A DNA stretch of 64,000 nt from VMGX01 sp038065915 (GTDB taxonomy: Bacteria; Patescibacteriota; Minisyncoccia; Phycocordibacterales; 21-14-all-36-13), in the NCBI GenBank assembly GCA_038065915.1, contig JBBTPZ010000002.1:9662-73661 (forward strand). Direction: 5' to 3'. Position 1 is the first letter of the stretch. Every line of letters begins with the position of its first letter. The notes under the pieces are model-generated. The model did no database searches. It saw only the letters and a list, made by a program, of their open reading frames with translations, and had not been told where the DNA came from. The position numbers and the translations under genes were made by a program. This document shows, in pieces, positions 15,773 through 24,102 of the stretch.

Positions 15773-16875
15773 ACCGCTTTGCGGTATTTAGATATGTTTA
15801 ATATAATTCCAACGGACGCAAGAGCAAAAAACAGAGCGGTTCCACCCTTGCTTACGAATATCAAAGGCATTCCTGTTAGAGGACCAACACCAAGCATTGA
15901 TGCAATATTTATACTTGATTGAGTTATTATCAATAAAATAATCCCAACAACAAGCAATCTTGCAAAATTTGTCGGGGCCCTCGAAGCAATTTTAAAACCA
16001 CGAAATGTAAAAACGAGAAACAAAATAAGTAATGCGATACTTCCAACAAATCCCCATTCTTCTGCAAAAACAGCAAATATGGAATCCCCTATTGGTTCAG
16101 GTAGAGAGCTAAATTTTTGTATACTTTGTCCAAAGCCCCTACCAAACATTCCGCCGGAACCAATTGCAATAAGAGATTGTTGTATTTGATATCCCGACCC
16201 ATCCGGGTCCCTTCCGGGGTCAAAATATGTTAAAAATCTATCTTTTATATAAAAATACTGTTCAAAAGAAGCAAGTATCATAACTCCTATTGATATAATT
16301 AAAATTAAACCAAGCGCGTGTTTCCAACTCCCTCCGCCAACCAAGAACATTCCTATTGCGGTTACTGCTATTACAATCAAAGTTCCCGTATCTGGTTGTG
16401 CAAGTAAGATTCCAGCAATAATTCCAACCATAATAAAAAGAGGAATAATTCCATATTTAAGCGATAAAATTTTTGTTTTTACACCAGCAATCCATGCCGA
16501 AAAATAAATTACAAATCCTATCTTAAGTAATTCCGCGGGTTGAAATGAAAACGGACCGAGTGATAACCATCTTGTTGCTCCGCCATGCTCAATGCCTATA
16601 CTAGGAATAAAAACTAATGCTGTTAATATCAAAGAACCTAAAAATATATAAAAAGCGTATTTATTCCAAATTTTATAATTTATTTTTGAAAATAAAATGA
16701 GTGCCAATGAACCAAGGAAAACTCCCAAGAAAATTTGATTGAAGGCAACCGAAGAAAAACTTGCTCCATCTTTTGCTAATAAACCCAAAGATGCTGATGT
16801 AAAAATAAAAAGTCCACCCAAAACCATAATGGCTGTTATTAATAAAAATACTTTGTCTATTTTGTGTTCGTGCAT
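15769..16875 (-). CDS. ftsW: SEDS-family septal peptidoglycan polymerase FtsW/RodA
   Basis: Polytopic SEDS glycosyltransferase that polymerises lipid II; about ten hydrophobic helices over 368 residues. Family motifs include GGATRWLSLGPFSFQPAELLKI, QPDTGTLIVI, GSGYQIQQSLIAIGSGGMFG and PEPIGDSIFAVFAEEWGF, which contains the loop residues shared by FtsW and RodA. FtsW is preferred over RodA because of the mraY/murG context. The gene lies between two inverted copies of the D composite element. Confidence 0.92.
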   Translation of the reverse strand: MHEHKIDKVFLLITAIMVLGGLFIFTSASLGLLAKDGASFSSVAFNQIFLGVFLGSLALILFSKINYKIWNKYAFYIFLGSLILTALVFIPSIGIEHGGATRWLSLGPFSFQPAELLKIGFVIYFSAWIAGVKTKILSLKYGIIPLFIMVGIIAGILLAQPDTGTLIVIAVTAIGMFLVGGGSWKHALGLILIISIGVMILASFEQYFYIKDRFLTYFDPGRDPDGSGYQIQQSLIAIGSGGMFGRGFGQSIQKFSSLPEPIGDSIFAVFAEEWGFVGSIALLILFLVFTFRGFKIASRAPTNFARLLVVGIILLIITQSSINIASMLGVGPLTGMPLIFVSKGGTALFFALASVGIILNISKYRKAV

Positions 16876-16884
16876 GATAGAAAG

Positions 16885-17102
16885 TTAAAAATGCAAAAAT
16901 CAAAATGCAAAGTTGTCGTATCCGCCGAAGGCGGACGAACAATTAGTTATAAATTTTCTTTCAGAAAATTTACTCAATGATTCTAACATTTTAAATTGTC
17001 TCCCTACGGGAGATCTCCCGAAGGGATGGTCATTTTACACCTTGCCTGCCCCGTAGTTAAATTTGTAAAATTTATACTTCGGGGAGATTTGCATTTTAAA
17101 TT
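16885..17102 (-). repeat. Family D composite multi-hairpin element, copy 2 (inverted)
   Basis: Same order of parts as copy 1 but on the opposite strand: TCCGCCGAAGGCGGA, AAATTTTCTTTCAGAAAATTT-type hairpin, then the GGGAGATCTCCC palindrome at 17001-17026 and a D arm with an additional CCCCG...CGGGG hairpin. Confidence 0.7.
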
Positions 17103-17108
17103 TTTGTA

Positions 17109-18161
17109 CTACTTTAGTAGTGCAATAATAACTCCAACAAATGCAAATACAACACTTATTACCCAATAACGCATTGTGACTTTATATCCCGGCCATCCTT
17201 TTGCTTCAAAATGATGATGTATTGGTGCTACAAGAAAAATTTTTTTCCCTCGCAATTTTTTAGACAAAATCTGAATAATATCGGAAAGTGTTGTTATGAC
17301 TAAAGGAAAAGCAATGATTGGTAAAACAAGAACTTCTTTTGTTAAAAATGCAACAACGGCCAAAGTCATTGTTAGTGCCATACTTCCTGTCTCTGACATA
17401 TAAAATCTTGCTGGTGGAATATTAAACCACAGAAATGCAAGCAGACCACCAACTATAACAAAACTAAAAGTCGCTAAATCAACTTGGTTTTGAACAAATG
17501 CTATTACTCCGTATGCTGAAAATGCGGAAGAAAAAACTCCACCGGCAAGTCCGTCAATTCCATCGATAACACCACCAGAATAAATACCAAGCATAACAAT
17601 TATAAAAAATGGTATAAATAATAATCCTATATCAAGATCTCCAACCAAAGGTATGGCGACAGATGTCATTTCAAGTTTTGAGTAAAACCACCAAGCACCT
17701 ATCAGAGATACAACAAAAACAACAAGTAATCTCTTTTTTAAAGATAAACCGCCGGCGAGATGGTCTTTCTTTCCTTTCACTTCAAAATAGTCATCAATCA
17801 AACCTATGACCGCTCCTACCAAGAGAGTAAATAATGGCAACCATGTTTGATTTCTGCTGAAAAAATCTAATTTAGAAGTTATTTCAAAATTAAAAATATA
17901 AGGCAGTATTAAAAATAATAATGTAGTTAAAATTACACTCCCCCAAATTAATATTCCGCCCATTTTAGGTGTCCCGACTTCTTTTCCTTTGTGTAATTTA
18001 TTAAAAATAGGAGTATCTTTTCCATCCATTCCTACCTTCCCTGATTTTTTTTTCCACATTTTATGCTTGTATAAATAACTTATCAAAACAGGAGCAAAGC
18101 CAATGCCTATCAAGAAAGCAATCGCCGATGGTGTAAATACTTTTATTATGTTTATTATCAT
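17109..18161 (-). CDS. mraY: Phospho-N-acetylmuramoyl-pentapeptide transferase MraY
   Basis: Integral membrane enzyme that transfers phospho-MurNAc-pentapeptide to undecaprenyl phosphate, giving lipid I. About ten hydrophobic helices. Signatures are KVGMDGKDTPIFNKLHKGKEVGTPKMGG near the N-terminus, IGLIDDYFEVKGKKD, GVIDGIDGLAGG, FYMSETGSMALT and the C-terminal APIHHHFEAKGWPGYKVTMRYW. It is the first of three cell-wall genes on this strand, with repeat-filled spacers rather than overlaps. Confidence 0.97.
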   Translation of the reverse strand: MIINIIKVFTPSAIAFLIGIGFAPVLISYLYKHKMWKKKSGKVGMDGKDTPIFNKLHKGKEVGTPKMGGILIWGSVILTTLLFLILPYIFNFEITSKLDFFSRNQTWLPLFTLLVGAVIGLIDDYFEVKGKKDHLAGGLSLKKRLLVVFVVSLIGAWWFYSKLEMTSVAIPLVGDLDIGLLFIPFFIIVMLGIYSGGVIDGIDGLAGGVFSSAFSAYGVIAFVQNQVDLATFSFVIVGGLLAFLWFNIPPARFYMSETGSMALTMTLAVVAFLTKEVLVLPIIAFPLVITTLSDIIQILSKKLRGKKIFLVAPIHHHFEAKGWPGYKVTMRYWVISVVFAFVGVIIALLK

Positions 18162-18222
18162 AAAATCATTAAATCACAAAATCACTAAAACAAAAAACAA
18201 TAGTTTTTACTTTATTTTTTAT

Positions 18223-18250
18223 TTGACATTATTTTTGTATCTGATATAAT
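18223..18250 (+). promoter_or_regulatory. Strong promoter of candidate ncRNA 1
   Basis: TTGACA (18223-18228), 16 nt, TGATATAAT with TATAAT at 18245-18250: consensus -35, consensus -10 and extended -10. Confidence 0.85.
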
Positions 18251-18256
18251 ATATGT

Positions 18257-18395
18257 GGACTTGATTAAACGATGTTTTGTCGCTAGGATTTCTTATTTAA
18301 TATTCTACAAAAATTTGAATAATAAGAGATCCTGGTTATGTTTATAGAAGCTACCCCATTCTAGAAATAGATTGCTAACGGGTAGCTTTTTTTTT
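18257..18395 (+). ncRNA. Candidate structured small RNA 1 (about 140 nt)
   Basis: A near-ideal promoter leads to a terminator with no credible ORF between them (only 4-8 codon frames). GGATTTCTTATT (18286-18297) pairs with AATAAGAGATCC (18321-18332) over 12 bp with one G-U. GCTACCC (18350-18356) pairs with GGGTAGC (18380-18386), followed by nine T. No match to tmRNA, SRP RNA, RNase P RNA or tRNA is visible. It lies upstream of mraY on the opposite strand. A short-peptide mRNA is the alternative. Confidence 0.6.
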
Positions 18396-18414
18396 ATTTA
18401 TCCACATTTTCATT

Positions 18415-18441
18415 TTGACAGAACAATTACTACGTTATAAC
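18415..18441 (+). promoter_or_regulatory. Promoter of candidate ncRNA 2
   Basis: TTGACA (18415-18420) and TATAAC (18436-18441), spacer 15 nt, shorter than ideal. Confidence 0.55.
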
Positions 18442-18447
18442 ATAGTT

Positions 18448-18534
18448 AATGTCATATAATTAGATGTTCTTTATGTTTTCGGACACGCAGTTATTTGATT
18501 CTCTAAACTCCCACATGTGTGGGAGTTTTTTATT
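18448..18534 (+). ncRNA. Candidate small RNA 2 (about 85 nt)
   Basis: A second promoter-terminator unit directly after the first. The only frame (MFFMFSDTQLF...) runs through the terminator, so coding is unlikely. It ends in AACTCCCAC-ATGT-GTGGGAGTT and a T run (18506-18534). Confidence 0.4.
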
Positions 18535-18554
18535 TAATTGAACATAAAAAATAA

Positions 18555-19532
18555 TCATGGATTCAAATACTCCCTTGAAACATTTGAATTTGAATCCATG
18601 ACAATATCAACCAATTTTTTCATATCCTTAAACCTCCCTTCTTTGGTTGAACCAAGAACGGAAATTATTATTGGTCGCATCATTCCATTATCAAAAGCCA
18701 CTACAAGATTTCCTCCCGCCAAATCCGTATAACCGGTTTTTGAAGCTATCACCCAAGGTATCTTATTTATAATTTCGTTAGTATTTTCTGTATTGTGAAT
18801 TTTATTATCTTCAGATTTTAATTCCAATTTATTGTAGGAAGTAACCTCGAGTATTTCTGGTTTATTTCGAACCATATAATCAAAAAGCATAGCAACATCT
18901 TGTGCTGAACCATAAGAGCCACTTAAAGATTTTTCATCAATATCTAATCCGGACTCATTTAAAAAGTATGTCTGTTTCAGATTTAATTCTTTGGCTTTTT
19001 TATTCATTTTTTTAACAAACGACATTTCTTCCACACCGTTTTTATTTTTTGTGAACGATTGAACCGCAGAAGCAACTGCGCTTGCACCATCGTTTGACGA
19101 AGAAATAAGTGTAAAATCTATTAAATCTTTTAAATTCCATTTCTCGTTTTTTATAAGTCCACCATTCCCATTTTTTTCATCAATATTTACTATTATATTT
19201 TTATTTTCATATTCACTAGCAATTAATGCTGTCATAATTTTTGAAAGAGATGCAAGTGGTAATTGTGCTTCTTTGTTTTGTGAAAAAATTTCTTTTTGGT
19301 TATAAACATCCCAAATAAACACGGCTTGCGCTTCAAGTCGTGCGTCTTTTATTTTTTGAGCTATATTGTTAACAATATCTGTTTTTTGTATAGAAATTTC
19401 CGACTCGCTTTCTTTTTTTTCTGGGAAAGATATGTAAACAATTGAAAAAAATAATAATACTATTGCAATAGAAAAAATAAATTTAATTAATCCTTCCTCT
19501 GGTTTTATTGTATTTTCTTCCATTTCGTCCAT
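18555..19532 (-). CDS. D-alanyl-D-alanine carboxypeptidase (S11, PBP5/DacA-like)
   Basis: Removes the terminal D-Ala from peptidoglycan stem peptides. A membrane anchor (IKFIFSIAIVLLFFSIVYISF) is followed by the penicillin-binding fold with SxxK in PLASLSKIMTAL, SxN in SSNDGASAVASA and KTG in VIASKTGYTDLAGG. 325 aa is short for PBP5; the C-terminal beta domain is missing. The last codons (REYLNP, stop) lie in an ATGGATTCAAA palindrome. A 22-bp perfect hairpin lies 6 nt before the ATG. Confidence 0.93.
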   Translation of the reverse strand: MDEMEENTIKPEEGLIKFIFSIAIVLLFFSIVYISFPEKKESESEISIQKTDIVNNIAQKIKDARLEAQAVFIWDVYNQKEIFSQNKEAQLPLASLSKIMTALIASEYENKNIIVNIDEKNGNGGLIKNEKWNLKDLIDFTLISSSNDGASAVASAVQSFTKNKNGVEEMSFVKKMNKKAKELNLKQTYFLNESGLDIDEKSLSGSYGSAQDVAMLFDYMVRNKPEILEVTSYNKLELKSEDNKIHNTENTNEIINKIPWVIASKTGYTDLAGGNLVVAFDNGMMRPIIISVLGSTKEGRFKDMKKLVDIVMDSNSNVSREYLNP

Positions 19533-19538
19533 GATTAG

Positions 19539-19586
19539 TTTACCCCGTGGAATAAAATTCTAAAGAATTTTATTCCACGGGGTAAA
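19539..19586. repeat. Perfect 22-bp hairpin next to the carboxypeptidase start
   Basis: Arms beginning TTTACCCCGTGGAATAAAAT and its exact complement, loop TAAA, 6 nt from the start codon. Any ribosome contact just upstream would be buried in the stem. Confidence 0.85.
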
Positions 19587-19614
19587 TATTAACATCTTTA
19601 CTCTATATTTTCAA

Positions 19615-19735
19615 AATCTACCTTATTTGCCCCGTTAGAAATTCGGATGCTTTTAACGAACATTCTAATCCATAATTTTTTTTGTTTGATTTTTAAAGTT
19701 ATTCGCCCTTAACGAACTTCTAATGGGGTCATTCA
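19615..19735. repeat. Second hairpin region between dacA-like gene and scpB
   Basis: CCCCGTTAGAA (about 19629) and TTCTAATGGGG (about 19718) are inverted, with ACGAAC-type inner repeats. The string CCCATTAGAA recurs at 56662 and 63351. Confidence 0.5.
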
Positions 19736-20286
19736 TCTATCTCTTCATCTCCCGTGGTTTTAAATGTCTTTTCAAACTCGTTGATACTTTCTTTTATTTT
19801 TCCGTATTCAGGCAACTCTTTTACATTTTCAATTCCAAGATATGCGATTAAATCAATCGTTGGACTATATAAATAAGTTCTTTTGTTTTCTTGGCTTTCG
19901 GTTCTTTTTACAAGACCACGAACGAGCAAGCTTCTTAATATTGTTACTGAATTTACTCCTCTTATATAATCAATGTCTGGTTTTGAAATTGGTCCTTTAT
20001 ATAAAACTATTGTTAGTGTTTCCAAACTTGCCTTACCTAAATTTTTTGATAGTTCTTCCTTTCTTAATTCTTCTATTAAAGAAGATGTCTCTGGCGTTGT
20101 CCCTAACATTACATCATTATCTGTTGAAATAAGTTTTAATCCCCTATCCTTGAGTTTTTCTTCAAGAATTTTTAATGATTTATTTATTTCCCAAACACTC
20201 ACATCAAAAATATTCGCCAGTTCTTTTATTGAAACCGGTTCACCTTTGTAAAAAAGTATTGATTCTATTTTTGCATCTAAGTTCAT
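19729..20286 (-). CDS. scpB: Segregation and condensation protein B
   Basis: Kleisin-associated winged-helix protein of the SMC-ScpAB condensin. 185 aa with two winged-helix domains; LDAKIESILFYKGEPVSIKELA and ETLTIVLYKGPISKPDIDYIRGVNS are typical. The short acidic C-terminus follows. It lies 37 nt downstream of scpA in one operon; the partner smc is at 61038. Confidence 0.95.
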   Translation of the reverse strand: MNLDAKIESILFYKGEPVSIKELANIFDVSVWEINKSLKILEEKLKDRGLKLISTDNDVMLGTTPETSSLIEELRKEELSKNLGKASLETLTIVLYKGPISKPDIDYIRGVNSVTILRSLLVRGLVKRTESQENKRTYLYSPTIDLIAYLGIENVKELPEYGKIKESINEFEKTFKTTGDEEIDE

Positions 20287-20323
20287 AAAACAAATTTATA
20301 TTAGCACATTATTTTTTTTAATT

Positions 20324-21079
20324 TTAATACTTCGGTAATGTTGGTTTGTTGCTCTCTATTTCTATATCTTCAAAATGATTATCTTGTTTTGCTAAAACGA
20401 TTCCTTGTTTAACAAGTTCAAGTAAGGCGAGAAAACTTACGATAACATTAACTTTTTCTGCCTTACTTTTATTTGAAAATTCATTAAAACTTAATCTAAA
20501 ACTACTTTGTATTCTCTCACTTAAATTATTTATAATTTCTTCCAACTTAATTACCTTCTTTATTTTTGTTGATTCTACTTTTTCTTTTTTAGGCAATCTC
20601 TCAACAAGTTTTTTTATTGATGATACTAAATTATCAATAGTTATGTCTTCACTTGGAGAAAAAACCGGTTCTATTTGTTTTATATATTCCCTTTCATATA
20701 TTTTATTTCCAATTGCAAGTTTAGAAATATGCTGACTTAGGTTTTTAATTTCTTGGTAGAGTTTCAATCTCGTTTCCAGATATTCAATATTTAATTCCTC
20801 TTCATCTGTTAGGTCTAAGTTTGGCAGTAATGATTTTGATTTTATTAAAAGCAAGGTTGAAGCTATAAGCAAAAAATCTGCTACATTTGGAACATCAAAA
20901 TTTTCTAATTTATTTACGAAAGAAATATAGTCGTCTGTTACTTGTGCAAGAGAAATGTCGTTTACGAACAATTTTCGTTTTTCTATAAGCTCTAAAAGTA
21001 AGTCTAAGGGTCCTTCAAAAACATTCGTTTTGGCTACGAATGTTTTTGATAAAATCTGGTTATTTATTTCTTCCGTCAT
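20324..21079 (-). CDS. scpA: Segregation and condensation protein A
   Basis: Kleisin subunit bridging the SMC heads. The N-terminal FEGPLDLLLELIEKRKLFVNDISLAQVTDDY motif is diagnostic, followed by the linker (LLPNLDLTDEEE) and the C-terminal winged helix (VIVSFLALLELVKQGIVLAKQ). Length 251 aa is normal. First gene of the scpAB operon; TATAAT lies 18 nt upstream of the ATG on the minus strand. Confidence 0.96.
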   Translation of the reverse strand: MTEEINNQILSKTFVAKTNVFEGPLDLLLELIEKRKLFVNDISLAQVTDDYISFVNKLENFDVPNVADFLLIASTLLLIKSKSLLPNLDLTDEEELNIEYLETRLKLYQEIKNLSQHISKLAIGNKIYEREYIKQIEPVFSPSEDITIDNLVSSIKKLVERLPKKEKVESTKIKKVIKLEEIINNLSERIQSSFRLSFNEFSNKSKAEKVNVIVSFLALLELVKQGIVLAKQDNHFEDIEIESNKPTLPKY

Positions 21080-21163
21080 TGACTTTTAATTGAGGTTATT
21101 ATATACTTCTGGACAGAATAATCTTTTCAATTAAATATATTTTAACATAATTTTGGAGGATTT

Positions 21164-21331
21164 ATGTCTTCAGCGGATGTAGAAAAACTATTTCGAAGAA
21201 AACAAGAATTAACGAAAGAAAATGAGGAACTGAAAGAACAAATTTCTAAATTAAAACAAGAAAATCAAGAGTTAAAAAACGAAAATGAAAATCTCAAAAT
21301 AACTCTTATGGGATTAGGCCCTGCTGTCTAA
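21164..21331 (+). CDS. Leucine-zipper coiled-coil small protein, 55 aa
   Basis: The frame starts MSSADVEKLFRRKQELTKEN and continues as an almost perfect heptad coiled coil (ELKEQISKLKQENQELKNEN, then ENLKITLMG). GGAGGA (21155-21160) sits 3 nt before the ATG and a strong terminator follows, so it is a convincing monocistronic mini-gene. The family is not recognised; the zipper implies dimerisation or binding to another coiled coil. Confidence 0.7.
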   Translation: MSSADVEKLFRRKQELTKENEELKEQISKLKQENQELKNENENLKITLMGLGPAV

Positions 21332-21335
21332 CACA

Positions 21336-21380
21336 AACCACAACATTTTAATTAAAAAATGTTGTGGTTATTTTTTTTCT
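21336..21380 (+). terminator. Terminator of the zipper gene
   Basis: AACCACAACATTTT pairs with AAAATGTTGTGGTT, followed by a T run. Confidence 0.85.
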
Positions 21381-21425
21381 GCGTAAGTCCGCATTTAGTC
21401 CGCGTTTAGCCCGCGTTTTTAGTTC
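21374..21425. repeat. Family G direct repeat at the aspS 3' end
   Basis: CTGCGTAAGTCCGCATTTAG-type units run into the aspS stop and encode its last residues (TKNAG). Confidence 0.5.
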
Positions 21426-22830
21426 GCGTTTTCTTGATTTCTATCCCGAGCTCTTTTAATTGTTCATTTGAAACTTCTGAAGGAGCATTCATAAGTAAAT
21501 CCCTACCGTCCCCTGTTTTTGGAAATGCTATAACTTCACGAATACTTGGTTCATTTTGAAGCAACATAACAATTCGGTCTATTCCCCACGCGATTCCTCC
21601 GTGTGGAGGAGTACCAGAAAAAAATGCCTTCATCATATGCCCAAAATTTTTTTCAATGTCTTCCTCTTTATATCCCATAATTTCAAAAACCCTTTTTAAT
21701 GCTTCCGGTCTGTGATTTCTTATACTTCCCCCACCTATTTCATATCCGTTCAAAACAATGTCATACTGGTCTGTTAAAATTTTTCCAATATTCTTTTTGC
21801 TAAGTAAATCGTCATAAAATTCTTTTTTAGGTGCTGAAAAGGGATTGTGTGTGAATGTCCAACCAGTTTGGGTATTTTCTCCGCCTGTGGCGGAAAAAAA
21901 AGGAAAGTCAACAATCCAACAAAACGCCAAAAGATCTGAATCGTTCCGGTCTTTTCTTAAATCAGGATTATCTCTTTTATATTTTTCCATCGCTTCTTTG
22001 TATGTAAGTCGTGGAAATGGAATTTCTTGTATTTTCTTTTCTGGGTAATTTTTTTGAATAATTTCAACGAGAGCTTTTTCATTCAATTGCATAACATCTT
22101 CTCTTTCAACAAAGCTCATTTCCAAATCCATTTGTGTAAATTCTGGTTGTCTGTCTCCTCTGCTATCTTCGTCTCTCATACATCTCGCAATTTGAAAATA
22201 TTTTTCCATTCCTGAAGCCATCAAAAGTTGTTTGTATTGTTGTGGCGCTTGTGGTAAAGCATAAAATTTTCCATTTTGAACTCTTGAAGGCACAATAAAG
22301 TCGCGCGCTCCTTCCGGCGTTGATTTTGTTAAAATAGGTGTCTCAATTTCTATAAATCCTTCTTTATCAAAAAAATCTCTTATTGATTTAACTAAATTGT
22401 GTCTATTTCTTATGTTTTTTTGCATTCTGTTTCGTCTCAAATCTAAATATCTATATTTCATTCTTGTTTCTTCATTAACATCTTTTCCATCAGAACTTGT
22501 TTCAAAAGCAGGAGTTTCGGCTTCGTTTAAAACTTTAATTTCTTTGATTTCAATTTCCACATCTCCGTTTTCTTGGTCTTTATTTATCATTTTTTCTGGT
22601 CTTTTGTTTACTATACCAAAAATTTCAACAACCCATTCGGTTCTTAGTGTCTCGGCTATTTTGTATGCTTCTTCGTGATTTGATAACGCGACCATTTGAA
22701 CAATACCTGTCATGTCTCTCAAATCAATAAAAATAAGTTTTCCATGGTCGCGACGAATATTAATCCAACCAGAAATTTTAACTTCCGAGCCAATATGTTT
22801 TTTTAGTTCTTTTATGTATATTCTGTTCAT
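21406..22830 (-). CDS. aspS: Aspartyl-tRNA synthetase, bacterial type without GAD insertion
   Basis: Class II synthetase. N-terminal OB anticodon-binding domain (about 1-110), then the catalytic core with RDEDSRGDRQPEFTQMDLEM (motif 2 region), GGGSIRNH and GIDRIVMLL. The FPKTGDGRDLL C-terminus marks it as bacterial type. Length 474 aa compares with about 590 for the family: between YKRDNPDLR and FCWIVDFPFF only about ten residues remain where the roughly 100-residue GAD domain normally lies. Confidence 0.95.
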   Translation of the reverse strand: MNRIYIKELKKHIGSEVKISGWINIRRDHGKLIFIDLRDMTGIVQMVALSNHEEAYKIAETLRTEWVVEIFGIVNKRPEKMINKDQENGDVEIEIKEIKVLNEAETPAFETSSDGKDVNEETRMKYRYLDLRRNRMQKNIRNRHNLVKSIRDFFDKEGFIEIETPILTKSTPEGARDFIVPSRVQNGKFYALPQAPQQYKQLLMASGMEKYFQIARCMRDEDSRGDRQPEFTQMDLEMSFVEREDVMQLNEKALVEIIQKNYPEKKIQEIPFPRLTYKEAMEKYKRDNPDLRKDRNDSDLLAFCWIVDFPFFSATGGENTQTGWTFTHNPFSAPKKEFYDDLLSKKNIGKILTDQYDIVLNGYEIGGGSIRNHRPEALKRVFEIMGYKEEDIEKNFGHMMKAFFSGTPPHGGIAWGIDRIVMLLQNEPSIREVIAFPKTGDGRDLLMNAPSEVSNEQLKELGIEIKKTRTKNAG

Positions 22831-22969
22831 AAATTTTTTGGAAAAATTTATTAAATTTCTAATTACTAATTTCTAATATCTAATGAAATGTTTGAATTCT
22901 TAATTTAACATTAAAAATTTCATTAGAAATTGATAATTTGACATTAGTAATTTCAAAATTGGTTTGTAA

Positions 22970-23962
22970 TTATTTTAAATTCAAACCAATTTTGGTTCTA
23001 ACTTCCTCCATTTTTTTTGCAATTCTTTTTTCTGCTTTTTTCCCGCCTTTTTCAAGCACATCCAAAACATATTCCTTATCTTTTTGTATCATTTCTCTTC
23101 TTTCTCTCATTGGTTTTATAAAATCGGTTACATTTTTTAATAAAATTTCTTTTGATTCTTTATATCCAATTTTCCCATTCGCATATCTTTTACTTAATTC
23201 TCTTAATTCTTCGTCAGAACTGAAAAGTTTATGTAAATTAAATATATTACATTTATCAGGGTCTTTTTTATCTTTCACATCTTTTGAATCCGTTATTATT
23301 CCTATTATTGCCTTCTTTAGTTCTTCGTCGGAAGCAAACAATTCTATTGTATTTTTATAACTCTTGCTCATTTTTTGACCATCCGTTCCAATAATTGTTC
23401 CAACATTTTTAAATATCATCGGTTCAGGTAATTTAAATGTTTCTCCAAAAATATTATTAAATTTTTGAGCAATATCACGAGCAATTTCAACATGTTGTTT
23501 TTGGTCATCTCCAACGGGAACAACATCTGCTGATGGAAGTAAAATATCTGCAGCCATAAGAACTGGATAATCAAATAGACCAACATTTATTTCTTTATTT
23601 TTTGCCTCAGCATCTTTAAATGCGTGTGCTCTCATTAAAAAAGGCATTGTAGTTATACAATTAAATATCCATGCCATTTCGGAAACCTGTGGCACATCTG
23701 ATTGTTTATATAAAGTTACATTTTCTGGGTTGAGTCCAATGGCTAAATAATCAACAGCGATATCATATATATAATTGCTCATTTGTTTTTTATTTTGAAC
23801 GGTTGTGAGTGCATGTAAATCAGCAATAAAAATATATGAGTCATATTCATTTTGAAGTGCCACAAACTGCTTCATCGCACCAAAATAATTACCAAGATGT
23901 GGACGTCCAGATGGTTTAACCCCGGAGAGTAGTATCTTTTTTTGATATTTTTCTATATTCAT
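22970..23962 (-). CDS. trpS: Tryptophanyl-tRNA synthetase
   Basis: Class I synthetase. SGVKPSGRPHLGNYFGAMKQF carries the HIGH-like motif and KMSKSYKNTIELF the KMSKS loop. MAADILLPSADVVPVGDDQKQHVE is the Trp-pocket region. 330 aa is standard. The 3' side spacer (22831-22969) holds only AT-rich repeat fragments. Confidence 0.97.
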   Translation of the reverse strand: MNIEKYQKKILLSGVKPSGRPHLGNYFGAMKQFVALQNEYDSYIFIADLHALTTVQNKKQMSNYIYDIAVDYLAIGLNPENVTLYKQSDVPQVSEMAWIFNCITTMPFLMRAHAFKDAEAKNKEINVGLFDYPVLMAADILLPSADVVPVGDDQKQHVEIARDIAQKFNNIFGETFKLPEPMIFKNVGTIIGTDGQKMSKSYKNTIELFASDEELKKAIIGIITDSKDVKDKKDPDKCNIFNLHKLFSSDEELRELSKRYANGKIGYKESKEILLKNVTDFIKPMRERREMIQKDKEYVLDVLEKGGKKAEKRIAKKMEEVRTKIGLNLK

Positions 23963-23989
23963 GTTTGTCTTTATTCTTTTAACTTAATT

Positions 23990-24095
23990 AAAAATGTAAA
24001 TCTCAAAGTTGAAAATGACAATTCAAAATGTCAAAATCATTTTATAATTTTACATTGTCATTTTTCATTTTGATTTTTTAACTTTACACTATTTA
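23990..24095. repeat. Family D inverted pair between trpS and glyS
   Basis: A D arm and its inverted partner (ACATTGTCATTTTTCATTTT) face each other with a short middle, making a long imperfect hairpin without the extra central stems. Confidence 0.6.
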
Positions 24096-24102
24096 TAACA
24101 AA

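Noticed and set aside
18448..18534. Peptide MFFMFSDTQLF... as a small gene
   Set aside because: The frame runs through the terminator hairpin and lacks a ribosome-binding site.
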